A DNA stretch of 28,878 nucleotides, from the IMG/VR virus record IMGVR_UViG_3300020182_001999, positions 1 through 28,878 of that record; one strand, 5' to 3'. The notes below the pieces were generated by a model. That model made no database searches, was not told the origin of the DNA, and worked only from the letters and a program-made list of their open reading frames with translations. Below are positions 23,199 through 28,878 of this stretch, one piece after another. The DNA is from a virus. A program made the translations under genes and the position numbers. Position 1 is the stretch's first letter. Every line of letters begins with the position of its first letter.

Positions 23199-25100
23199 AT
23201 GGCTGATAATAACAATTTTACTATATGGCAAAGGTTGACTAAGGTATTTGGACCTGATTCTACCTTAGACCAACAAGCCCCGGTTTATAATTTTGATAAA
23301 AAACAAATATTAAAAACTACCGACAAAAAAGAATATGAAAGAGAGAAATTACAAGCTCAACAAACACTATATTTAGGTCAGCAATGGCAAAAAATCGAAA
23401 ACAATTTATATACCCAAGCGGTTTATTATGAACCCACACGTTTAGCATCTTTTTACGACTATGAGAGTATGGAGTATACTCCTGAAATTTCAGCAGCTTT
23501 AGACATTTATTCTGAAGAGTCTACTACACCCGATGAAGACGGATATATATTACAAATTTACTCTGAAAGTAAAAGAATAAAATCAGTTTTAGCGGATTTA
23601 TTTAATAATAGATTAGATATTAATACTAACTTACCTATGTGGACACGTAATACATGTAAGTACGGTGATAATTTTGTGTATTTAAAATTAGACCCTGAAA
23701 AAGGTATTATGGGGGCTCAACAGTTACCTAATATTGAGATTACTAGACAGGAGAGAGGTATGAAAATTAAACCTGAAAGAAACTCAACGGAAAGTGAAAA
23801 TGATTCATTAAAATTTTTGTGGCAGAATAAAGATATAACTTTCAATACTTGGGAAGTCGCTCACTTTAGATTATTAGGTGATGATAGAAAACTACCATAC
23901 GGTACATCTATGTTAGAAAAAGGTAGACGTATATGGAAACAATTAATCTTATCAGAAGATGCTATGTTAATCTATAGGACTTCTAGAGCACCAGAAAGAA
24001 GGGTATTTAAAATATTTGTAGGTAACATGGATGATAAGGATGTTGAACCTTATGTACAACGAGTCGCTAATAAGTTCAAAAGAGACCAAGTAGTTGACTC
24101 CAACAATGGAAATGTGGACTTAAGATATAATCAAATGGCTGTTGACCAAGATTACTTTATTCCTGTTAGGGACCCTAATGCTCCTAACCCTATAGATACA
24201 TTACCAGGGGCTCAGAACCTATCTGAAATTGCGGATATTGAGTACATACAAAAAAAGTTATTAACTTCTTTGAGGGTACCTAAAGCTTTCTTAGGTTTTG
24301 AAGAGGTTGTTGGAGACGGTAAAAGTCTATCTTTACAAGATATTAGGTTCGCTAGAACTATAAATAGAATACAAAAATCTATGGTTCAAGAACTTAATAA
24401 AATAGCTATAGTTCATTTATACCTTTTAGGTTTTGAAGACGAATTAGGTAACTTTACTTTAGGGTTAACTAATCCATCTGCACAAGCAGAATTATTAAAA
24501 ATGGAACAATGGACACAGAAAATACAACTTTATAGGGATGCTGTTAGTGACCCAGGTAATGGTATTCTACCTGTTTCATCATCTTGGGCTAAGAAACACA
24601 TTCTCGGATTTAGTGATGATGAAATTAAGTTGGATATTCAACAACAAAGAATGGAAAAAGCAGTTGCCGCTGAATTAGAAAAGACATCTGAAGTAATAAG
24701 TAAAACGGGTATATTTGCTAATATAGATAAGTTATACGGTAATAAACCTGGTGAAGGTGGTGATGCTATGGGTGACGAAACAACAGACTCCGAAGTAGGT
24801 GATATGGGAGGAATGTCGACTGGTGATTTAGGAGGTGATTTAGGAGGTGATTTAGGAGGTGATTTAGGTGGTGATTTAGGTGGTGATTTAGGTGGTGATT
24901 TAGGTGGTGACGCAGGTGGTGACGCAGGTGGTGACGAAGGTGGGGGAGATTTAACACCTGAAAGATTTATTAGTAATAAAGATTTAGATATATTATTAGA
25001 AGATGATTTTATTAATGGAAAAACTATATTAGACTTATCTAAAGGAAGACAGTCGTTAGGTGAAATTGAAGATAAATTGAACGAATTACTAAATGATTGA
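23199..25100 (+). CDS. gp20: Portal protein (T4 gp20-like)
   Basis: 633 residues, somewhat longer than T4 gp20 (524). Typical gp20-family blocks are present: SFYDYESMEYTPEISAALDI with YSEESTTPDEDGYIL near residues 86-125, the wing segment MWTRNTCKYGDNFVYLK, the HFRLLGDDRKLPYGTSMLEK block, RAPERRVFKIFVGNMDD, the clip/stem region GNVDLRYNQMAVDQDYFIPV, and LRVPKAFLGFEE with the long crown helix after it. The extra length is a C-terminal tail of nine GGD(L/A/E) units followed by a short conserved end. The portal forms the dodecameric vertex through which DNA passes and docks the terminase encoded just upstream. Confidence 0.96.
   Translation: MADNNNFTIWQRLTKVFGPDSTLDQQAPVYNFDKKQILKTTDKKEYEREKLQAQQTLYLGQQWQKIENNLYTQAVYYEPTRLASFYDYESMEYTPEISAALDIYSEESTTPDEDGYILQIYSESKRIKSVLADLFNNRLDINTNLPMWTRNTCKYGDNFVYLKLDPEKGIMGAQQLPNIEITRQERGMKIKPERNSTESENDSLKFLWQNKDITFNTWEVAHFRLLGDDRKLPYGTSMLEKGRRIWKQLILSEDAMLIYRTSRAPERRVFKIFVGNMDDKDVEPYVQRVANKFKRDQVVDSNNGNVDLRYNQMAVDQDYFIPVRDPNAPNPIDTLPGAQNLSEIADIEYIQKKLLTSLRVPKAFLGFEEVVGDGKSLSLQDIRFARTINRIQKSMVQELNKIAIVHLYLLGFEDELGNFTLGLTNPSAQAELLKMEQWTQKIQLYRDAVSDPGNGILPVSSSWAKKHILGFSDDEIKLDIQQQRMEKAVAAELEKTSEVISKTGIFANIDKLYGNKPGEGGDAMGDETTDSEVGDMGGMSTGDLGGDLGGDLGGDLGGDLGGDLGGDLGGDAGGDAGGDEGGGDLTPERFISNKDLDILLEDDFINGKTILDLSKGRQSLGEIEDKLNELLND
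24831..24938 (+). repeat. Nine 12-bp repeats encoding GGDL/GGDA/GGDE
   Basis: Nine tandem 12-bp units: six encode GGDL, two GGDA and one GGDE. The DNA units come in blocks (three ggaggtgattta, three ggtggtgattta, two ggtggtgacgca, then a variant), a pattern expected from stepwise slippage. They form a flexible acidic tail on the portal protein. Confidence 0.93.
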
Positions 25101-25108
25101 TATTTATA
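25101..25108 (+). promoter_or_regulatory. TATTTATA motif before the 25121 gene
   Basis: TATTTATA immediately follows the portal stop codon and ends 12 bases before the ATG at 25121. Confidence 0.5.
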
Positions 25109-25120
25109 AAATAAAATACC

Positions 25121-25861
25121 ATGAATTCATTTGGAGTAATAAAAACTAAAATCGAAACTTTTTTTGAAAAAAATTACAAAAAAGATATTTTTAAAAAAGG
25201 TTTAAAAGAATTTAAACATTACGTTATAGGTGATAAATCTATTTCTGAGGCTTATTATATATACGATGAGTTATCGTCACAAAAGGGATTAAATGAAAGT
25301 ATAGTTGATGATTACATATCAGAATCATTTGAACAATTAAGAGATTTAATTAATAATAATCAAACTAAAATTAACTCTTTAGGTGAATGGATTGACGGGT
25401 TACTAAAAGAAAATGTGGATAATAGATATGCCGATATTGATTATCAAATCTACACTAAAAACGTTGTGAAGAACTTAGAGTCTCTTTTAGAGTCTAAATT
25501 AAAGATTAAAAACAATTTATTAAAAACAATAGTAGTTAAAGAAAGTACATCAGTTAATCTACCTCTATCAACTATGTTAAAAGTTGCAACTAAAACATTT
25601 AATGATGAGTATGTCACATTAAATGAGTCGGATAAGAATGAGTTAAAGTATTTTATTTCTTTAGACGGTAAATCATTAAAAGAGGAAATATCCAACACAA
25701 AAGACTCAGTAATAGAAAAGTTAAACAATAATCTAAACGAATCTACCGATACCGAATTAAAAGAAAAATTACAAAAGACTATTAATAAAATTAATGAGTC
25801 GGAAAATAGTTTAACGTCTTTATATAAATTAAGACAATTAGAAAGTGGACTTATTTCATGA
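25121..25861 (+). CDS. Helical head-cluster protein of unknown function
   Basis: 246 residues, mostly helical and Lys/Glu/Asn-rich, with SISEAYYIYDELSSQKGLNE near residue 50 and a coiled-coil-like C-terminus (NLNESTDTELKEKLQKTINK). Several I/L-x-E sites followed by Ser occur (GLNES, TLNES). I recall the N-terminal pattern from large marine T4-like phages, always between portal and protease. In T4 the small core proteins gp67 and gp68 sit in this interval, so a prohead-core role is reasonable but unproven. The stop overlaps the next start. Confidence 0.78.
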   Translation: MNSFGVIKTKIETFFEKNYKKDIFKKGLKEFKHYVIGDKSISEAYYIYDELSSQKGLNESIVDDYISESFEQLRDLINNNQTKINSLGEWIDGLLKENVDNRYADIDYQIYTKNVVKNLESLLESKLKIKNNLLKTIVVKESTSVNLPLSTMLKVATKTFNDEYVTLNESDKNELKYFISLDGKSLKEEISNTKDSVIEKLNNNLNESTDTELKEKLQKTINKINESENSLTSLYKLRQLESGLIS

Positions 25862-26088
25862 GAAAATTTTTCACATCATTATTAGGTGACGTCGATGGTC
25901 AAAAATCATCAAAAAGATTTGTTACTATAATAGCATTTTTCATGATGTGTGTTGCATTTATATCCAACATCTTTATGGAAATACCTCTACAAAAATATGT
26001 TTGGGATGGTATGATGTATATTGTTGGAGCCGGACTAGGATTCACCACACTTGAAAAATTTTCAAGGAGTAGAGGGGTCGAAGAATAA
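25858..26088 (+). CDS. Small two-helix membrane protein, holin-like
   Basis: 76 residues. N-terminal cytoplasmic-type segment (MRKFFTSLLGDVDGQKSSKR), a first membrane helix (VTIIAFFMMCVAFISNIFM), a short loop and a second hydrophobic helix (GMMYIVGAGLGFTTLEKF), with a basic tail. It resembles short phage membrane proteins often annotated as holins. Its place inside the prohead operon, overlapping both neighbours, is unusual for a lysis gene, so a role in membrane-anchored prohead assembly is an alternative (T4 proheads assemble on the inner membrane with gp40). A similar-sized protein is encoded at 6598-6828. Confidence 0.75.
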   Translation: MRKFFTSLLGDVDGQKSSKRFVTIIAFFMMCVAFISNIFMEIPLQKYVWDGMMYIVGAGLGFTTLEKFSRSRGVEE

Positions 26089-26189
26089 TGTCAGACAGAA
26101 AATATCTTAAATGGTCCAATACTACTGTTAGTGACGCTGAGATAAGAAAGAATTTGGATATTTTCGACCAGTGGTACTCTAACAGTTAA
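26088..26189 (+). CDS. 33-residue coupled small protein
   Basis: Its ATG overlaps the stop of the membrane protein (TAATG), and the frame runs 33 codons: MSDRKYLKWSNTTVSDAEIR, then KNLDIFDQWYSNS. Typical codon use, no hydrophobic segment. Its stop codon overlaps the convergent bS21 stop (shared TTAA). Overlap with the upstream stop and the well-formed amphipathic sequence support a real gene, but no family is recognised. Confidence 0.6.
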   Translation: MSDRKYLKWSNTTVSDAEIRKNLDIFDQWYSNS

Positions 26190-26371
26190 AGGTCGTTTCT
26201 TTTTTTATTTACGTAGATAGCTTTTTTGCGCTCCTCCCTTCTTTCAACCGAAGGTTTCGTATACTCTTTATTTTCATTGATTTTCTGCATCTGCTTAGTT
26301 CTATAAACTTTATATTTATAGTTCTTCAAAGCTGATTCAATATTCTTATTTTTTACCTCTATTATTAACAT
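26186..26371 (-). CDS. rpsU: Ribosomal protein bS21, phage-encoded
   Basis: 61 residues, the usual bS21 length. MLIIEVKNKNIESALKNYKY is the N-terminal helix start, and the C-terminal half has the family signature Y-x-KPSV-x-RR-x-ER-x-KAIY followed by a basic end (VNKKRNDL). bS21 sits on the 30S platform near the 3' end of 16S rRNA. In Bacteroidetes it helps hide the anti-Shine-Dalgarno sequence, with a C-terminal Tyr reported to contact the rRNA. Tyr53 is at the matching place here. Large phages are known to carry bS21, probably exchanging it into host ribosomes. It is the only - strand gene inside the morphogenesis cluster and has a TATTTATA motif 17 bases upstream. Confidence 0.92.
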   Translation of the reverse strand: MLIIEVKNKNIESALKNYKYKVYRTKQMQKINENKEYTKPSVERREERKKAIYVNKKRNDL

Positions 26372-26388
26372 TATACGGTTTTATGTAA

Positions 26389-26396
26389 TATAAATA
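26389..26396 (-). promoter_or_regulatory. TATTTATA motif before the bS21 gene
   Basis: TATTTATA on the - strand, 17 bases before the bS21 ATG, in the divergent region shared with the 26471 gene. Confidence 0.45.
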
Positions 26397-26403
26397 TATG
26401 TTT

Positions 26404-26432
26404 TTGACATATTACCATTATTAAACTATATT
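26404..26432 (+). promoter_or_regulatory. Sigma70-like promoter before the 26471 gene
   Basis: TTGACA (26404-26409), 17 bases, TATATT (26427-26432), 38 bases before the ATG. This fits the classical -35/-10 pattern and not the Bacteroidetes -33/-7 pattern. In such AT-rich sequence a chance match is possible. Confidence 0.4.
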
Positions 26433-26470
26433 TTATTTAAATAAATAAACTTTTAAAGTTATGCTAAAAT

Positions 26471-26914
26471 ATGAAAAAAGGAAAAACATCACAGCTAAAA
26501 TTATTTAGCGATATAAAATGTTATTATGGGACGGTAGATGCAAAAAATTTAAAATCACTGTATATTGTATTACAGACATGGGTAGAACCCATAAAAGAAT
26601 TTGATAACTGGGATAGAGCGACAAGTTATTTAGAAAAAACTATAAAACAGACATTACATGAGATTTGTGACCCTTTAGTATTTGAGAAATTTAATATAGT
26701 GGATTTAGACTTAAGAAGTAGTGGAATTCAAAAAGGTAAAAGAAGTTTTATGAACTTAGAAATAACCTTATTTGTTAAAGAGTCTACAGATTTTAAATCC
26801 TTAATCTTGAGGGAAAAAATAAAAGATATACTTAGAGCGGTATACAAAGACAACATAAAAGGGATAAATTATTTCAAAGTACATAAGAGTAAATCGACAA
26901 AAGAGTTGGTCTAA
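26471..26914 (+). CDS. Conserved phage hypothetical protein before the protease
   Basis: 147 residues. Mixed alpha/beta, with a central segment LYIVLQTWVEPIKEFDNWDR and a strand-rich part with DLRSSGIQKGKRSFMNLEIT, ending in a basic tail (FKVHKSKSTKEL). The RSSGIQ-x-GKRSFM block resembles proteins of other marine T4-like phages at this position. No function is known. It stands 22 bases before the prohead protease gene and is probably a head component. Confidence 0.78.
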   Translation: MKKGKTSQLKLFSDIKCYYGTVDAKNLKSLYIVLQTWVEPIKEFDNWDRATSYLEKTIKQTLHEICDPLVFEKFNIVDLDLRSSGIQKGKRSFMNLEITLFVKESTDFKSLILREKIKDILRAVYKDNIKGINYFKVHKSKSTKELV

Positions 26915-26916
26915 CA

Positions 26917-26924
26917 TATTTATA
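26917..26924 (+). promoter_or_regulatory. TATTTATA motif before the protease gene
   Basis: TATTTATA starts three bases after the upstream stop and ends 11 bases before the ATG at 26936. Confidence 0.5.
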
Positions 26925-26935
26925 ATAAAAAAAGT

Positions 26936-27658
26936 ATGAAAATATTAGGACCAAACGATACAGGTAAAGGTATTTTAGTTGAGTGGGATGCTGGGTCAAT
27001 AAACCCTAAGGATGGTAGGAACTCTAAAGTAATTAAAGAATCTTACGGACAACTAGAACACTCTAAACCCTTTGAGTTTTATGCGACTTTACAGAAATTT
27101 GATACACCAAATAGAAATGGTAGAGTATATCCTGAAAAAATATTAAGACGTGAAGCCGATAATTATAAAAAGGCAATTGAAAAGGGATTATCAATATCTG
27201 AACTTAATCACCCTGAATCGTCTTTAATTGATTTAGACCGTGTTTCTCATCTTATAACAGATGTGTGGTGGGAAGGTAACACTCTTATGGGTAAGATTAA
27301 ATTACTAACCTCACCAGGATTTCATGAAAGAGGTGTCGTATCTTGTCCCGGAGACCAAGCGGCCAACTTAATGAGACAAGGGGTTACTATGGGAGTATCT
27401 TCTCGTGGAGTAGGTTCACTAGTAAAGAAAGGAGAAAGAAATGAAGTTCAAGAGGATTTTGAATTAATATGTTTTGATTTGGTCTCGTCACCTTCAACAC
27501 CCGGAGCTTATTTATTTTTAAATAAAGACGATAAAGGTAAGTATGAAGAAAATATTGAAGAGGAGACACAGAATAGAGCTACTGAACAGAATATAGATGG
27601 TAGTTTAGGTAAAAGTGTTGACTTAATGAAAAAGTTATCCGATTATTTAGGTTATTAA
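26936..27658 (+). CDS. gp21: Prohead protease (T4 gp21-like)
   Basis: 240 residues, near T4 gp21 (212). The herpesvirus-type serine protease core is visible: FYATLQKFDTPNRNGRVYP at the start, ELNHPE with catalytic His92, GVSSRGVG with Ser155/Ser156, and CFDLVSSPSTPGA with Asp181. In T4-like phages this protease is built into the prohead core. It is activated after assembly, cuts scaffold, capsid and internal proteins after I/L-x-E and then digests itself. The candidate substrates in this window (N-termini at 875, 2206, 8639, 10063 and 15767) carry such sites. It is followed by the DUF4494 gene and the scaffold candidate. Confidence 0.95.
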   Translation: MKILGPNDTGKGILVEWDAGSINPKDGRNSKVIKESYGQLEHSKPFEFYATLQKFDTPNRNGRVYPEKILRREADNYKKAIEKGLSISELNHPESSLIDLDRVSHLITDVWWEGNTLMGKIKLLTSPGFHERGVVSCPGDQAANLMRQGVTMGVSSRGVGSLVKKGERNEVQEDFELICFDLVSSPSTPGAYLFLNKDDKGKYEENIEEETQNRATEQNIDGSLGKSVDLMKKLSDYLGY

Positions 27659-27678
27659 ACATTATTAAAAAAATAAAA

Positions 27679-27888
27679 ATGGACGAAAAATATTTTGTTG
27701 CTAAAGTACAGTATGACCTTCCTGATGAAAATTCAGGTAAGGTAAAAAAAATCAGAGAAGAAAAATTAGTTAAAGGTTATAATGTAACTGATGTTGAGGC
27801 TAAGGTCACTAAACATTTTAAAGATTTTGTTTATGACTGGAGAATTACAGCGTGTGTAGAGAGTAAAATTGATGAGGTATACGAATAA
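27679..27888 (+). CDS. DUF4494-family protein
   Basis: 69 residues: YFVAKVQYDLPDENSGKVKK at the N-terminus, a central EEKLVKGYNVTDVEAKVTKH helix and a C-terminal strand ending ESKIDEVYE. This follows the DUF4494 pattern, a family almost confined to Bacteroidetes genomes and their phages. No function is known. Its position between protease and scaffold genes is not part of the T4 plan, so it is either a small core protein or an inserted regulatory gene. A terminator follows. Confidence 0.8.
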   Translation: MDEKYFVAKVQYDLPDENSGKVKKIREEKLVKGYNVTDVEAKVTKHFKDFVYDWRITACVESKIDEVYE

Positions 27889-27916
27889 TATACTTTAACA
27901 TAATATTTTAAAAATT

Positions 27917-27949
27917 AAAATCGGGACTAAAATCCCGATTTTTTTTTGC
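27917..27949 (+). terminator. Rho-independent terminator
   Basis: AAAATCGGGA (27917-27926), 6-base loop, TCCCGATTTT (27933-27942), then T residues. It separates protease/DUF4494 from the scaffold unit. Confidence 0.92.
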
Positions 27950-27987
27950 TATTAGTTATTAAAATTACACTTTTTTAGTAATTGGCA

Positions 27988-27995
27988 TATTTATA
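27988..27995 (+). promoter_or_regulatory. TATTTATA motif before the scaffold gene
   Basis: TATTTATA 36 bases before the ATG at 28032, just after a terminator. The spacing is close to that of the T9SS gene (37 bases). Confidence 0.45.
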
Positions 27996-28031
27996 TGTAA
28001 ACTATAATAAACTTTTTTGCAAAAAAAATAA

Positions 28032-28878
28032 AATGGCAGACAAAAAAACACTAGTTGAGGAAGCTTTATTGCAGATGGAAAATCTACAAGAAGCCATTAC
28101 AGAAAATGCAAAAGGAATACTTGCTTCTACTATGAAGGAAGAAATCAGTGAATTAGTAAAAGAATCTCTCGAAGAAGAAGAGGTTAAAAATTCTGAAACA
28201 GAAATGTCAGAACAAGAAGAAGTTCTTGATTTAGACATTGATGTGGATGATGATGGAGAGGATGATATTGAAGGTCTTGAAGATTTAGTTCTTGGAGATA
28301 TTGAAATGGACTCTGATAACGACGAAGAGTTAGACTTAGGTGATGAGGAAATGTTAATGACTGATTTACCTGGTGATGATTTAGAAGTCGATGATGAAGA
28401 AGAAGTTCTATTACCACTTGATTTAACAGGTGCTTCCGATGACGAAATTTTAAAGGTCTTTAAGGCTATGGGTGAAGATGACGGTGTCATTGTCACACAA
28501 GACGAAGAGGGTATTAATTTAAAAGATGATGAAGCAGATGTAGAATATGAGATTCGTTTAGAATCTGAAGATAAAGAAGAAGCTCTTGCAGAAATGGAAG
28601 AGGAGGAAGTCGTGTATGAAATTGAGATTGGTGAAGAAGATGTCGAATTAGAAATCGGAGAAGATGACGGAAACTATTATGGTGACTCGGCTGAGGACGA
28701 CTACTCACAAATTGAGAAGTTGAAAAAAGACGCACACTATGATTCTGAAGAACATCACAAAGAGGAAAATTACGAAGGTAAGTATGGTGGAAACAAAGGC
28801 GATGAGTCTAGGTCCCACAGAGATTACGAAGCTAACGAAGGTAAGTATGGTGGAAACAAAGGCGATGAGTCTAGGTCC
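28032..28878 (+). CDS. Prohead core scaffold-like acidic protein, 3' end outside window
   Basis: The frame is open to the last base (282 codons seen). The N-terminus is helical (MADKKTLVEEALLQMENLQE, then AITENAKGILASTMKEEI), followed by a very acidic region (LDLDIDVDDDGEDDIEGLED and similar), a small module with SDDEILKVFKAMGEDDGVIV, more acidic beta-like segments, and at the end an EGKYGGNKGDESRS repeat. Placement directly after the gp21-type protease, where T4 has gp22 scaffold followed by the gp23 capsid protein, and the acidic helical make-up suggest the prohead core scaffold. Sequence similarity to T4 gp22 itself is not visible by eye. The capsid gene would be expected beyond the window. 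Confidence 0.75.
28774..28878 (+). repeat. 42-bp exact direct repeat at the window end
   Basis: The 42 bases 28774-28815 recur exactly at 28837-28878 (offset 63 bases), encoding EGKYGGNKGDESRS twice. The second copy ends at the last base of the window, so more copies may follow. Confidence 0.93.

Noticed and set aside
28002-28496. A 164-codon open frame on the - strand opposite the scaffold gene
   Set aside because: Its Ser-rich low-complexity product is the reverse image of Glu/Asp codons in the acidic scaffold gene. The same applies to frames opposite 17818-18645 and 24766-24957.
1-28878. Host chromosome or prophage junction explaining clpC, tmRNA and the T9SS gene
   Set aside because: Virion-type genes lie on both sides and are interleaved with the accessory genes. 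Shared upstream motifs and similar base composition run throughout, and no integrase, att-like repeat or housekeeping gene cluster is seen. Read-level chimerism cannot be excluded.

Overview
The window is about 29 kb of AT-rich DNA that reads as part of a large T4-like tailed phage (myovirus) genome, not a bacterial chromosome. Terminase large subunit, portal, prohead protease and an acidic scaffold candidate lie in T4 order on the + strand (21374-28878). Candidate virion or internal proteins also fill the left end (1-2841), so the accessory genes sit between virion genes. The host is very probably a marine Bacteroidetes (Flavobacteriia-like). Five things point there: a secreted protein with a type IX secretion (T9SS) type-B sorting domain, DUF4494 and DUF6011 proteins, promoters of the form TTTG-N19-TATATTTG (the Bacteroidetes -33/-7 pattern), a bS21 of Bacteroidetes type, and A-rich leaders without Shine-Dalgarno sequences.

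Layout. (1) 1-2841, + strand: three tightly packed genes for large proteins of unknown function. Two of them start with short peptides resembling T4 capsid-targeting sequences. Two terminator hairpins follow. (2) 2956-8580, - strand: a 998-residue T9SS-exported repeat protein, an HNH endonuclease, a two-helix membrane protein, a DUF6011 zinc-ribbon-like protein, a tmRNA gene with an unusually long tag frame, and a secreted CAP-domain protein. (3) 8639-11925, + strand: two more large proteins with capsid-targeting-like N-termini, one with an OmpA-like stretch and one with a KWCTT motif. (4) 11922-15078, - strand: an M20-type metallopeptidase and a ClpC-like double AAA+ unfoldase that lacks the Clp N-domain but keeps a VGF ClpP-docking tripeptide. 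A small protein with two UVR motifs is divergent from it (15258-15701). (5) 15767-17262: an operon of a capsid-targeting-like protein, a KTSC protein and a nucleotidyltransferase-fold protein. (6) 17314-28878: the morphogenesis cluster, interrupted only by a - strand gene for ribosomal protein bS21 (26186-26371).

How the parts may work together. The phage carries tools acting on host translation and protein turnover: bS21, tmRNA, a ClpC-like unfoldase, a UVR partner and a peptidase. It also carries two proteins exported from the host cell (T9SS and CAP), and several proteins that look built to be packaged in the head and trimmed by the gp21-type protease. Two promoter-like classes are visible. 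Host-like TTTG-N19-TATATTTG promoters precede tmRNA, DUF6011 and the peptidase, with a looser version before clpC. A TATTTATA/T motif precedes many virion genes and also the T9SS, bS21 and tmRNA genes. Functional links between these genes are inferred from sequence and position only.
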